Shown here piece by piece: positions 1-8,156 of a stretch of 64,000 bases of DNA. Source of the DNA: Bradyrhizobium glycinis. Its GTDB lineage: Bacteria > Pseudomonadota > Alphaproteobacteria > Rhizobiales > Xanthobacteraceae. A program made the translations under genes and the position numbers. Each line of letters begins with the position of its first letter. The stretch's first letter is position 1. Location of the stretch: positions 1-64,000 of the forward strand of contig NZ_JACCHQ010000030.1 of NCBI RefSeq assembly GCF_016031655.1. Direction: 5' to 3'. Below the pieces are notes generated by a model. The model was given only the letters and a program-made list of their open reading frames with translations, searched no databases and was not told the origin of the DNA.

Positions 1-1
1 G

Positions 2-64
2 CGCGCCGACCGCCGCCAGCGCGATCTCGGCGAGTACATGCTGAACAACCCCGTGCGCCCGTGA
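2..64 (+). CDS. C-terminal end of an unidentified protein (partial)
   Basis: An open frame runs in from the left edge and ends at TGA 62-64. Its last residues include DRRQRDLGEYML followed by NNPVRP. The stretch is only about 20 codons and I do not recognise the family. The charged Arg/Asp composition and the codon use resemble real coding sequence, but at this length that is weak evidence. The rest of the gene lies outside the window. It could also be a chance open frame. Confidence 0.3.
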   Translation, partial: RADRRQRDLGEYMLNNPVRP

Positions 65-159
65 TGTGAGCGGCGGCACTATGCTGCCGCGCCACCCGCT
101 TCGCATTCGCGCTTTCCGTGACACATCTGCAACGCTGGGGCCAAATCGCGTCGCGATAG

Positions 160-309
160 TCCCGGTTTGATCGGGGCCTCAACGTCGACGTGAAGAAGCT
201 ATGGCTCCAGCCCAACTACTCGGCCACGGTCAACGGCGCGATCCCGGTCACCGGCACCGCGCATATCGATCCCTGGCTGGTCGGCGCGGGCGTGACGTAC
301 AAGTTCTGA
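160..309 (+). pseudogene. 3' remnant of an OmpW-family outer-membrane protein gene
   Basis: The frame opens after TAG 157-159, has no start codon, and ends at TGA 307-309. It encodes about 49 residues matching the C-terminus of OmpW-type beta-barrel porins: NVDVKKLWLQPNYSATVNG, then a strand ending DPWLVGAGVTYKF with the terminal aromatic residue needed for outer-membrane assembly. A full OmpW protein is about 200-230 residues, so roughly the first three quarters are missing. No in-frame upstream OmpW sequence is visible in bases 65-159. I read it as a decayed fragment. A frameshifted longer gene is unlikely because bases 2-64 encode something else. Confidence 0.6.
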
Positions 310-326
310 GGCTCGGCACAACAAAC

Positions 327-358
327 AAAAGCGCGGCAGGTTTCCCCTGCCGCGCTTT
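327..358. terminator. Bidirectional hairpin terminator
   Basis: A perfect 10-bp stem (331-340 with 346-355, gcgcggcagg/cctgccgcgc) closes a 5-base loop. It is flanked by AAAA on the left and TTT on the right, so it can act in both directions. It lies between the OmpW remnant and the convergent trcR gene. Confidence 0.8.
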
Positions 359-387
359 GCGTTTGAAGTGAATGAACGAGCGAGGAA

Positions 388-1083
388 TTACTCTTCCTCG
401 TTCTCGTGCTTCTTGCCGCCGAGCGTCTTCAGCTTGGCGAACACGGCGTCGACGTTGAGGTCGTCGCTGGACTTCTCCGCGGGCTCGTACTCGTCCTTGC
501 GGGTGGTCTCGGAGGCCGGCAGCAGGGTGGCGCCGCCGTAGGCTGCGTCGATCGGCTTCTCCTTCGCCGCGCGCTGCACCTCGAAATCGAGCTCGATCTG
601 CGAGCACAGGCCGAGCGTGACCGGGTCGATCGGGGTCAGCGCCGACGTGTTCCAGTGGGTACGATCGCGCACGCTCGCGATCGTGCTCTTGGTGGTGCCG
701 ACCAGACGCATGATCTGGGCGTCCTTGAGCTCCGGATGGTTGCGCAGCAGCCAGAGGATGGCGCTCGGGCGCTCATGGCGGCGCGAGACCGGGGTGTAAC
801 GCGGCCCCTTGCGCTTGGGCTGGGGCGGCAGCACCACCTTGCTCTCCTGGAGGCGGAGCCGGTAGTCCGGGTTCTTCTCGCCCTTCTCGATCTCCTCGCG
901 GGTCAGCTGGCCGTTGGAGAGGGGATCCATGCCCTTGATGCCCTGGGCCGCGTCGCCGTCGGCGATGGCACGCACCTCGAGGGGATGCATTTTGGTGAAA
1001 TCGGCGACCTGGTCGAAGGTCAGCGCGGTGTTGTCGAGCAGCCAAACGGCGGTCGCCTTGGGCATCAGAGGTGCGTTGCTCAT
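388..1083 (-). CDS. trcR: TrcR-type cell-cycle transcriptional regulator (DUF1013)
   Basis: This 231-residue protein begins MSNAPLMPKATAVWLL and is recognisably the DUF1013 family. That family is conserved across Alphaproteobacteria and named TrcR after work showing a role in cell-cycle transcription. The N-terminal half holds helix-turn-helix-like segments (LTFDQVADFTKMHPLEVRAI near residues 22-41; DAQIMRLVGTTKSTIASVR in the middle). The C-terminus is acidic and probably disordered. I chose the internal ATG at 1081-1083 over an upstream in-frame one because AAAGGAG sits just before it. The gene is monocistronic, divergent from ispH, has a good sigma-70-like promoter and ends at the hairpin at 327-358. 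The family call is firm; the regulatory role is from the family. Confidence 0.9.
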   Translation of the reverse strand: MSNAPLMPKATAVWLLDNTALTFDQVADFTKMHPLEVRAIADGDAAQGIKGMDPLSNGQLTREEIEKGEKNPDYRLRLQESKVVLPPQPKRKGPRYTPVSRRHERPSAILWLLRNHPELKDAQIMRLVGTTKSTIASVRDRTHWNTSALTPIDPVTLGLCSQIELDFEVQRAAKEKPIDAAYGGATLLPASETTRKDEYEPAEKSSDDLNVDAVFAKLKTLGGKKHENEEE

Positions 1084-1161
1084 GGCAAATCTCCTTTGTG
1101 CTTCGCCCACCCCTCTGGAGGCGAAACCGGTGGTCATCAGCGATGACAGGGAATTCGCGCT

Positions 1162-1190
1162 ATATAAGCCCGGAGGGGGTAGCCATGCAA
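1162..1190 (-). promoter_or_regulatory. Sigma-70-type promoter for trcR
   Basis: On the minus strand, TTGCAT (complement of 1185-1190) and TTATAT (complement of 1162-1167) are separated by exactly 17 bp. That places transcription start about 70 bp upstream of the trcR ATG. It is a sequence match only. Confidence 0.45.
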
Positions 1191-1346
1191 TGGTTCTGCT
1201 ATAGATAGTGCCTTGACACCGCCCGAAAGGGGGCCCAATTCCCTTTGAACCGCTGTAAGGTTCAAGCCGACAGTTTTAAGCCCAATTCCATCCATCGACC
1301 GCCCCCGCCAGAAGGCCAACGGGTGATTCGGTCCCGAGATCGCTCA

Positions 1347-2315
1347 ATGTCAGCCAAACCAGACCTCAAGATCGTGCTTTGTTCTCCTCGCGGCTTTTGT
1401 GCCGGGGTGGTCCGGGCGATCGACACCGTGGAACGGGCGCTCGATAAGTACGGCGCCCCCGTCTATGTTCGCCACGAGATTGTGCACAACAAGTACGTCG
1501 TCGATGGGTTGAAGAAGAAGGGGGCCATCTTCGTCGAGGAGCTCGCCGAAATCCCCGAGAATACCACCGCCCCTGTGGTGTTCTCGGCCCACGGTGTGCC
1601 GAAATCGGTTCCGGCCGACGCCCAGTCCCGCAATCTGTTCTCGCTGGATGCGACCTGCCCGCTGGTGACCAAGGTGCATCGCGAGGCGGCGATCCACTTC
1701 AAGCGCGGCCGCGAGATCTTCCTGATCGGCCATTCACACCATCCCGAGGTGGTCGGCACGCTCGGCCAGCTGCCGCCCGGCGCCGTGACCCTGATCGAGA
1801 CCGCCGAGGACGCCAAAACCATCACGCCGAAGGACCCCAACAACCTCGCCTTCGTGACCCAGACCACGCTGTCGATCGACGACACCGCGGAGATCGTCGC
1901 GCTGCTCAAGGAACGCTTCCCGAACATCAACGGGCCGCACAAGGAAGACATCTGCTACGCCACCACCAATCGCCAGCTCGCGGTGAAGAAGGTGGCGCCG
2001 GTGGTGGACGCGCTCATCGTGGTCGGAGCCCCCAATTCGTCGAACTCGCAGCGCCTGCGCGAGGTTGCCGAGCGCGAGGGCTGCAAGATCGCGGTGCTGG
2101 CGCAGCGCGCCACCGACCTCGACTGGGGCAGGTTCGGCAACATCAAGAGCCTCGGCATCACCGCGGGCGCGTCCGCGCCCGAGGTGATCGTCGAGGAGAT
2201 CATGGACGCCTTCGCGGAGCGCTACACGCTGCATGTGGAGACGGTCTCGGCCGCGGAAGAGAACGAGTTCTTCCCGTTGCCGCGTCAGGTGCGCCCCGAA
2301 GCTGCCGCCGAGTAG
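1347..2315 (+). CDS. ispH: 4-hydroxy-3-methylbut-2-enyl diphosphate reductase (IspH)
   Basis: IspH is the last enzyme of the MEP isoprenoid pathway. It reduces HMBPP to IPP and DMAPP with a [4Fe-4S] cluster. The 322-residue protein has the three cluster cysteines in their usual contexts: C18 (GFCAGV), C104 (DATCPLVTK) and C203 (DICYATTNRQ). It also has the catalytic HHPEV glutamate (E134) and the C-terminal GASAPE loop. I use ATG 1347. A GTG at 1323 with an upstream GAAGG is an alternative that would add eight residues. Length is normal. Only 6 bp separate it from thrB, so ispH, thrB and rnhA are very probably one operon. Confidence 0.96.
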   Translation: MSAKPDLKIVLCSPRGFCAGVVRAIDTVERALDKYGAPVYVRHEIVHNKYVVDGLKKKGAIFVEELAEIPENTTAPVVFSAHGVPKSVPADAQSRNLFSLDATCPLVTKVHREAAIHFKRGREIFLIGHSHHPEVVGTLGQLPPGAVTLIETAEDAKTITPKDPNNLAFVTQTTLSIDDTAEIVALLKERFPNINGPHKEDICYATTNRQLAVKKVAPVVDALIVVGAPNSSNSQRLREVAEREGCKIAVLAQRATDLDWGRFGNIKSLGITAGASAPEVIVEEIMDAFAERYTLHVETVSAAEENEFFPLPRQVRPEAAAE

Positions 2316-2321
2316 ACCTTT

Positions 2322-3305
2322 ATGGCGGTCTACACCGACGTCGCCGCCGACGAGCTTGCGGATTTCCTGAAGCAATACGATCTCGGCGAATTGCTCTCCT
2401 ACAAGGGCATCGCCGAGGGCGTCGAAAACTCCAACTTCCTGCTGCACACGAGCAAAGGCTCGTTCATCCTCACGCTGTACGAAAAGCGCGTGGCGAAGGA
2501 CGATCTGCCGTTCTTCCTCGGACTGATGACGCACCTCGCCGAGCACGGCGTCAATTGTCCGCTGCCCGTCAGGGGACGCGACGGCGAGGCGTTGCGTGAG
2601 CTCGCAGGCCGACCCGCCGCGATCATCACCTTTCTCGAAGGCATCTGGCCGCGCAAGCCGAACGCGACGCATTGCGCCGGGGTCGGCGATGGGCTGGCCC
2701 GGATGCATCTGGCCGGCGCCAATTTCGCGCTCCGGCGCGCCAATGCACTCTCGGTCGCCGGCTGGCGGCCGCTGTTCGATGCGGCGTCGGATCGTGCAGA
2801 CGAGGTGCAGCCGGGGCTGCGCGCCTTCCTCGCCGCCGAGCTCGATTATCTCTCGAGCGGGGTCTGGCCCAGCGATCTGCCCGAGGGCGTGATCCACGCC
2901 GACCTTTTCAACGACAACGCCTTCTTCCTCGGCGACAAGCTCTCGGGGATCATCGACTTTACCTTCGCCTGCAACGACATGCTGGCCTATGACGTCGCGA
3001 TCTGCCTCAACGCCTGGTGCTTCGAGCCGGATCATTCCTTCAACGTCACCAAGGCGCGTGCCTTCCTCAACGCCTATGGCCGGGTGCGCAAGCTCTCCGA
3101 AGCCGAAGAGGCGGCGCTGCCGCTGCTGGCGCGCGGCGCGGCGATCCGCTTCCTGCTGACGCGGCTGGTCGACTGGCTCAACGTGCCCGCAGGCGCGCTG
3201 GTCAAGCCGAAGGATCCGCTCGAATATGTCCGCAAGCTGCGCTTCCATCAGACCGTGACGAGCGTGCGCGATTACGGGCTGATGCCATCGGGGCTGGTGG
3301 CGTGA
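2322..3305 (+). CDS. thrB: Homoserine kinase (ThrB, aminoglycoside-phosphotransferase fold)
   Basis: It catalyses ATP-dependent phosphorylation of L-homoserine in threonine synthesis. The 327-residue protein is the alphaproteobacterial ThrB type, which has the kinase fold of choline/aminoglycoside kinases rather than the GHMP fold. It starts MAVYTDVAADELADFL. The Brenner-type catalytic motif VIHADLFNDN lies near residue 190 and the metal-binding IIDF about 20 residues later. It sits 6 bp after ispH, and its last four bases overlap the GTG start of rnhA, so translation is probably coupled. Length and motifs are normal. Confidence 0.95.
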   Translation: MAVYTDVAADELADFLKQYDLGELLSYKGIAEGVENSNFLLHTSKGSFILTLYEKRVAKDDLPFFLGLMTHLAEHGVNCPLPVRGRDGEALRELAGRPAAIITFLEGIWPRKPNATHCAGVGDGLARMHLAGANFALRRANALSVAGWRPLFDAASDRADEVQPGLRAFLAAELDYLSSGVWPSDLPEGVIHADLFNDNAFFLGDKLSGIIDFTFACNDMLAYDVAICLNAWCFEPDHSFNVTKARAFLNAYGRVRKLSEAEEAALPLLARGAAIRFLLTRLVDWLNVPAGALVKPKDPLEYVRKLRFHQTVTSVRDYGLMPSGLVA

Positions 3306-3766
3306 GCGCGCTTCCCAATGTCACGATCTATACCGACGGCGCCTGCTCCGGAAATCCCGGGCCGGGCGGCTGGGGCGCGATCCTGAAGTTCGGCGACAAG
3401 GAGAAAGAGCTGAACGGCGGCCAGCCGCACACCACCAACAACCAGATGGAATTGATGGCGGCGATCTCGGCGCTCGAAGCGCTGAAGAGGCCGTGCACGG
3501 TCGATCTCTACACCGACAGCCAGTATGTCCGGCAAGGCATCACCGGCTGGATCTTCGGCTGGAAGCGCAACGGCTGGCGTACCGCCGACAAGAAGCCGGT
3601 GAAGAATGTCGAGCTATGGCAGCGCCTCGACGCCGCGCTGAAGCAGCACGAGGTCCGCTGGCACTGGGTCAAGGGCCACGCCGGCCACCCCGAGAACGAG
3701 CGCGCCGATCAGCTGGCGCGCGACGGCATCGCCATGGCGCGGTTGCAGCAGCGGGTGAGGGAGTAG
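3302..3766 (+). CDS. rnhA: Ribonuclease HI
   Basis: This endonuclease degrades the RNA strand of RNA:DNA hybrids (Okazaki primers, R-loops). The 154-residue protein has all four acidic metal ligands in family context: D12 in IYTDGACSGNPG, Glu in NNQMELMAAI, Asp in YTDSQYV and Asp in ENERADQLAR. The basic handle region (GWKRNGWRTADKKPVKN) is present. Start is GTG at 3302, overlapping the thrB stop as GTGA. A longer open frame reaches upstream, but it covers only thrB sequence in another frame. Confidence 0.95.
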   Translation: MSALPNVTIYTDGACSGNPGPGGWGAILKFGDKEKELNGGQPHTTNNQMELMAAISALEALKRPCTVDLYTDSQYVRQGITGWIFGWKRNGWRTADKKPVKNVELWQRLDAALKQHEVRWHWVKGHAGHPENERADQLARDGIAMARLQQRVRE

Positions 3767-3773
3767 TTAGCAT

Positions 3774-3874
3774 GTCATTCCGGGGCGGTGCGTAGCACCG
3801 AACCCGGAATCTCGAGATTCTCAGGTGCGCAATTGCGCACCATAGTTCGCCTCTTCGAGGCGCCCCGGAATGAC
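3774..3874. repeat. Palindromic intergenic repeat element, type 1
   Basis: This 101-bp element is bounded by 14-bp inverted termini (gtcattccggggcg at 3774-3787 and cgccccggaatgac at 3861-3874). Smaller nested dyads lie inside (gtgcgcaattgcgcac in the centre). It fills the convergent gap between rnhA and the peroxiredoxin gene and could fold into a long hairpin that terminates both. It belongs to the dispersed palindromic elements common in Bradyrhizobium. A shorter relative is at 14881-14944. Confidence 0.75.
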
Positions 3875-3881
3875 CTTAAGT

Positions 3882-4367
3882 TTACAGCTGCCCGAGCAGC
3901 GTATCGCCGCCGGAGACCTCGACCTTGCCGGGCATCGCCTCGAGGTTCAGCTTCTTGACCACGCCGTCCTCGATCAGCATCGAATAGCGCTTGGAGCGGA
4001 TGCCGAGGCCGTTGGCGGAGGCGTCCAGCTCCATGCCGATCGCCTTGGTGAAGTCGGCATTGCCGTCGGCGAGGAAGACGGCCTCGTCGCGCTGGTCGGT
4101 GTCGCGCTTCCAGGCGTTCATGACGAAGGCGTCGTTGACGGAGACGATGGCGATGGTGTCGACGCCCTTGTCCTTCATGGCATAGGCGTTGAGGAAGATG
4201 CTCGGCAGATGCATCTTGTGGCAGGTGCCGGTATAGGCGCCGGGCACCGCGAACAGCGCCACCTTCTTGCCCTTGAAGATGTCGTCGGTGGTCTTCACCT
4301 GCGGGCCTTCCGCCGTCATTACGCGGAATTTCGCCTCGGGCAGCTTGTCACCAATCTGGATCGCCAT
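3882..4367 (-). CDS. 1-Cys peroxiredoxin, Prx5 (AhpE/BCP-like) type
   Basis: This cytosolic thiol peroxidase would reduce H2O2 or organic hydroperoxides. The 161-residue protein has the Prx5 active-site loop (VPGAYTGTCHKMHLP) with the peroxidatic cysteine at C49. It also has the family segments DTIAIVSVNDAFVMNAW and the GIRSKRYSMLIEDGVV strand. C49 is the only cysteine in the protein, so the oxidised enzyme must be recycled by an external thiol such as glutathione/glutaredoxin. No glutaredoxin domain is fused. It is transcribed towards rnhA and is separated from it by the palindromic repeat. No dedicated regulator is adjacent. Confidence 0.9.
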   Translation of the reverse strand: MAIQIGDKLPEAKFRVMTAEGPQVKTTDDIFKGKKVALFAVPGAYTGTCHKMHLPSIFLNAYAMKDKGVDTIAIVSVNDAFVMNAWKRDTDQRDEAVFLADGNADFTKAIGMELDASANGLGIRSKRYSMLIEDGVVKKLNLEAMPGKVEVSGGDTLLGQL

Positions 4368-4471
4368 CGTCGTATCTCCATGGAAAATGGGCCGGCGCTG
4401 TTCTAGAGCATTTTACCGCCGGAGGGAAACGGCTTCACCGCGCTGTGATGAGACCGCGGTCGCAATTTTCT

Positions 4472-4558
4472 CGTCATTGCGAGGAGCTCTTGCGACCAAG
4501 CAATCCAGACTGCCTCTGCGGACATGTTTCTGGATTGCTTCGCTACGCTCGCATGACG
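4472..4558. repeat. Palindromic intergenic repeat element, type 2
   Basis: The element starts cgtcattgcgaggagc and ends gctcgcatgacg. Inner arms gaccaagcaatccag (about 4493-4507) and ctggattgcttcg (4530-4542) can pair. It lies between the peroxiredoxin gene and fadD, and its sequence differs from the type 1 element. The upstream stretch 4404-4440 may be a decayed piece of another repeat. Confidence 0.65.
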
Positions 4559-4601
4559 ATGGGGCGCGTGGGCGCGGCCCATCGAGCCGAGAGGCCCGCC
4601 T

Positions 4602-6287
4602 TTACGCCGCCTCCGCCTTCTTCTCGTCGCGGAGCTGCCGGCGCAGGATCTTGCCGACATTGGTCTTCGGCAGATCGTTGCGGAATTCGACGTGCTTGGG
4701 CACCTTGTAACCGGTGAGCTGCTCGTGACAGAACTTGATCACCGCGTCGGCAGTGAGGTTCGGGTCCTTCTTGACCACGAAGGCCTTCACCGCTTCGCCC
4801 GACTTGGAATCGGGAATGCCGATCACCGCGCATTCGAGCACGCCCGGATGGCTCGCGATGACTTCCTCGACCTCGTTCGGATAGACGTTGAAGCCGGAGA
4901 CCAGGATCATGTCCTTCTTGCGATCGACGATCTTGGTGTAGCCCTTCTCGTCCATGATGCCGATGTCGCCGGTGCGGAAAAAGCCGTCCGCGGTCATCAC
5001 CTTGGCGGTCTCCTCCGGTCTGTTCCAGTAGCCGGACATCACCTGCGGGCCCTTGGCGCAGATCTCGCCGGCCTGGCCAAGCGGGACCTCGTTGCCGTCG
5101 TCGTCGCGGATCGAGATGTAGGTCGACGGCACGGGGATGCCGATCGTTCCCGTGAACTCGGTTGCGGTTGCCGGATTGCAGGTCAGCGTCGGCGAAGTCT
5201 CCGATAGGCCGTAGCCTTCGGCAATGAAGCAGCCGGTGATCGCCTTCCATTGATCGGCCACGGTGCGCTGCACCGCCATGCCGCCGCCGTTGGAGATCTT
5301 CAGCTTGGAGAAGTCGAGCTTCTTGAAGTCGGGATGGTGCATCAAGCCGTTGTAGAGCGTGTTCACGGCCGGGAAGCTGTTGACTTGATACTTCGCCAGC
5401 TCCTTGATGAAGCCGGGAATGTCGCGCGGGTTCGGGATCAGCAGGTTGCAGCCGCCGGCGCGCACGGCAAGCAGATAACAGGCCGTCAGCGCAAAGATGT
5501 GATAGAGCGGCAGCGCGCAGACGATCATGAGCTGCTCGACATGCGGCGGCGCGGCGAGCGCCGGCTGCAGCCAGGCATCGTTCTGCAAGACGTTGGCGAC
5601 GATGTTGCGGTGGAGCAGGGTGGCTCCCTTGGAGACGCCGGTGGTGCCGCCGGTATATTGCAAGAAGGCGACGTCGCCCGGCGACAGCTTCGGCTTGTTG
5701 AACGTCATGCCACGGCCGGCGGATAGCGCGTCGTTGAAGGAGACCGAGCCTGGCAGCGACCAGGCCGGTACCATCTTCTTGACCCGGCGGACGACGAGGT
5801 TGACGATCACGCCCTTGAAGCCGAGCAGGTCGCCCATGCTGGCGACGATGACGTGCTTCACCTGCGTCTTCGCGATCACCTGTTCGACGGTGTGGGCGAA
5901 GTTCTCCAGCACGATGATCGCTTCGGCGCCGGAATCCTTCAGCTGGTGCTCGAGCTCGCGCGGCGTATAGAGCGGGTTGACGTTGACCACCGCGAAACCG
6001 GCGCGCAGCACGGCGGCCGTCGCGACCGGATATTGCAGCACGTTCGGCATCATGATGGCGATACGCGCGCCGCGCTGCAGCCCGCGGCCCTGCAAGTAAG
6101 CGGCGAGCGCGACCGACATCTGGTCGAGGTCGCGATAGCTGATCGACTTGTCCATGCAGATGAACGCCTTGCGGTCGGCGAACTTGGTGAAGCTCTCCTC
6201 CAGCAGGTCGACCAGCGATGCGTATTGCGTCGGCTCGATATCGGCGGGCACGCCGGGCGGATATTGCTTGAGCCAGATGCGCTCCAT
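4602..6287 (-). CDS. fadD: Long-chain fatty acid--CoA ligase (FadD)
   Basis: It activates fatty acids to acyl-CoA through an acyl-AMP intermediate, feeding beta-oxidation and lipid synthesis. The 561-residue protein starts MERIWLKQYPPGVPADI. It has the AMP-binding P-loop YTGGTTGVSKGATL (near residue 215), the GYGLSETSPT motif, and the fatty-acyl-CoA-synthetase signature region TGDIGIMDEKGYTKIVDRKKD with the C-terminal catalytic lysine in KTNVGKILRR. GGGGAG precedes the ATG. Length is typical. It stands alone, with the D,D-carboxypeptidase gene ending 189 bp upstream on the same strand. Confidence 0.93.
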   Translation of the reverse strand: MERIWLKQYPPGVPADIEPTQYASLVDLLEESFTKFADRKAFICMDKSISYRDLDQMSVALAAYLQGRGLQRGARIAIMMPNVLQYPVATAAVLRAGFAVVNVNPLYTPRELEHQLKDSGAEAIIVLENFAHTVEQVIAKTQVKHVIVASMGDLLGFKGVIVNLVVRRVKKMVPAWSLPGSVSFNDALSAGRGMTFNKPKLSPGDVAFLQYTGGTTGVSKGATLLHRNIVANVLQNDAWLQPALAAPPHVEQLMIVCALPLYHIFALTACYLLAVRAGGCNLLIPNPRDIPGFIKELAKYQVNSFPAVNTLYNGLMHHPDFKKLDFSKLKISNGGGMAVQRTVADQWKAITGCFIAEGYGLSETSPTLTCNPATATEFTGTIGIPVPSTYISIRDDDGNEVPLGQAGEICAKGPQVMSGYWNRPEETAKVMTADGFFRTGDIGIMDEKGYTKIVDRKKDMILVSGFNVYPNEVEEVIASHPGVLECAVIGIPDSKSGEAVKAFVVKKDPNLTADAVIKFCHEQLTGYKVPKHVEFRNDLPKTNVGKILRRQLRDEKKAEAA

Positions 6288-6476
6288 GGAAGACTCCCCT
6301 CATTGACCAGGGCCCGTTGTTCTCGGGCTTGCCTCGTTGCCGCCAGTATCCAGCTTGCCGGAACGGGTGGCAAGCCATGGTGGCTTAGGGCAAAGGTCGG
6401 GGCGTCGCTACTGGAATCGTCGCAAAACCGCGCTGCTGCAGGCGCGAAGCGCCGCCTGGCTCAATTCCGGAAGGTG

Positions 6477-7967
6477 TTAACTGTTGTTCGCCGGCTTGGT
6501 GGCCGCGGCCGGTTTGGTCGCAGCCTTGGGCTTGGCGGGCTTGGCCGCCTGATCGCCGCTTGCAGGCTTCTCGGCAGGTTTGGCCGCATCGGGCTTGGCG
6601 GCAGCATGCTTGGCGCCGGCCAGCTTGGCAGCGGCCGGTTTGGCGGCGGTCTTGCCGTCGCCCTTGCCGTCAGCCTGTTTGGCATCGGGCTTCGCCGCCG
6701 CGGTCTTCGTGCCAGCCTCCTTGTTTCCCTCCTTGGGCTTGTCGGCGGCATCGGGCTTCTTGGCGACGCGCGACTTCTTGCCACGCGGCTTGGACGCGGC
6801 CTGCTGGTCGGCATCCGCCGCCACCGCGGCGATGAGGGCCGTGCCGGTGCGGGTCGGACCGGTATAGACCGGCACGGGATCGGCGGGCGCTGGGGCCAAG
6901 GCCATCAGCTCGGAAGCCTTCATCAGCGGCGGCTGCAAGCCTGCTGTGAAGAAGGTGAACTGGGCCTCGCCGCCGGTGGCGGAGGCCGATCCGGTCGCGC
7001 CGCCATTGGCCGCAATCAGCGCATCGTCGTCGTCGCTGGCCGGCCGCTTGCGGTTGGGTCCGCACATCTCGTCGCGCAGGTTCGGCGGCGTGGCGTCGAC
7101 CGGCACGAGATTGTCGACGGTGCCGAGCGAGGGGCGCAGCCAGGTGAGATTGTCCTGAGCGAAGCCGCGCTCCAGCAGCTGCGCCGCTTTCACCGCGCGC
7201 GCGGTGCCTGAGTTCGCACCGAGCACCACCGCGATCAGCCGACGGCCGTTGCGCGTGGCCGAGGCGACGAGGTTGTAGCCGGAGGCGCAGATGAAGCCGG
7301 TCTTGAACCCGTCGGCGCCGGGATAGCGGCCGATCAACTTGTTGAAATTGCCGGTGACGCGCTTGCCGAAGCGGATCGCCGGGATGTGCACGAAGTACTC
7401 GTATTCCGGCAGATCGCGCAGGAACGAGCGCGCCAAGATGCCGAGGTCGCGCGCCGAGGTGATCTGGCCTTCGGCGGGCAGGCCGTTCGGATTGACGTAG
7501 CTCGTCTGCGTCATGCCGAGCTTCCTCGCGGTGTCGTTCATCACTGCGGAGAAGCCGTCGACCGAGCCGCCGACGCCTTCGGCGAGCACCACGGCCATGT
7601 CGTTCGCCGACTTGACCATCATCATCTTCAGCGCGTTGTCGACCGTGACCTGCGTTCCCGGGCGGAACCCCATCTTCGAGGGCGATTGCGAGGCCGCGGT
7701 CGGCGACACCGTGAGCAGTGTGTCGAGCGTCAGCCTGCCGTCCTTGACCGCCTTCAGCGTCACATAGGCGGTCATGATCTTGGTGACGGAGGCCGGGTAC
7801 CAGGGAATGGTCGCGTTTTCGGCTTGCAATACCTTGCCGCTGTCGGCCTCGATCAGCAGGAGCGCTTCGGCACTCGCCGCGCGCGGCGCGAGCAACGCGG
7901 CACAGGCGAGCATCGCAGCGAACAGGTTGAACAGGGATTTGCGAAGCAGCGGGCGAAGGGCGTGCAC
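6477..7967 (-). CDS. D-alanyl-D-alanine carboxypeptidase (class A low-mass PBP) with a Lys/Ala/Pro-rich tail
   Basis: This periplasmic penicillin-binding protein of the PBP5/6 (peptidase S11) type trims the terminal D-Ala of peptidoglycan pentapeptides. A signal peptide (cleavage near ASAEA, residue 33) is followed by the three active-site motifs: S60-VTK63, S120-A-N122 and K222-T-G224. The catalytic domain ends near residue 270. After a linker, about 110 C-terminal residues are almost only Ala, Lys, Pro and Asp, with repeated AAKP-like units. The usual amphipathic membrane-anchor helix is not recognisable. The protein is about 100 residues longer than typical family members. The tail may bind wall polymers or anionic lipid; that is inference. 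Confidence 0.9.
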   Translation of the reverse strand: MHALRPLLRKSLFNLFAAMLACAALLAPRAASAEALLLIEADSGKVLQAENATIPWYPASVTKIMTAYVTLKAVKDGRLTLDTLLTVSPTAASQSPSKMGFRPGTQVTVDNALKMMMVKSANDMAVVLAEGVGGSVDGFSAVMNDTARKLGMTQTSYVNPNGLPAEGQITSARDLGILARSFLRDLPEYEYFVHIPAIRFGKRVTGNFNKLIGRYPGADGFKTGFICASGYNLVASATRNGRRLIAVVLGANSGTARAVKAAQLLERGFAQDNLTWLRPSLGTVDNLVPVDATPPNLRDEMCGPNRKRPASDDDDALIAANGGATGSASATGGEAQFTFFTAGLQPPLMKASELMALAPAPADPVPVYTGPTRTGTALIAAVAADADQQAASKPRGKKSRVAKKPDAADKPKEGNKEAGTKTAAAKPDAKQADGKGDGKTAAKPAAAKLAGAKHAAAKPDAAKPAEKPASGDQAAKPAKPKAATKPAAATKPANNS

Positions 7968-8156
7968 TATCCGATTCCGGTCCTTGGAGATCAGCCTGAT
8001 ATGGCCGGTTCTCGTGATCTGATTGTCGGTTCTGAAATCCAGCGCCGCCGCTTGCGGCGTCGCAAACCTATACCGGCTGTTGCGTCGAGAATAGGGGGAT
8101 CGGCGCGGTATTCCGCAACGAAGTAGGCCGAATTTCGACGGTCCTCTCGAGACTTG

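Noticed and set aside
1734..3248. 504-codon minus-strand open frame across ispH and thrB
   Set aside because: It is antisense to two certain genes, has Arg/Gly/Asp/His-rich composition typical of high-GC shadow frames, and shows no motif.
4543..6378. 611-codon frame overlapping fadD on the same strand in another frame
   Set aside because: fadD has all family motifs in its own frame; this one is Arg-rich and motif-free.
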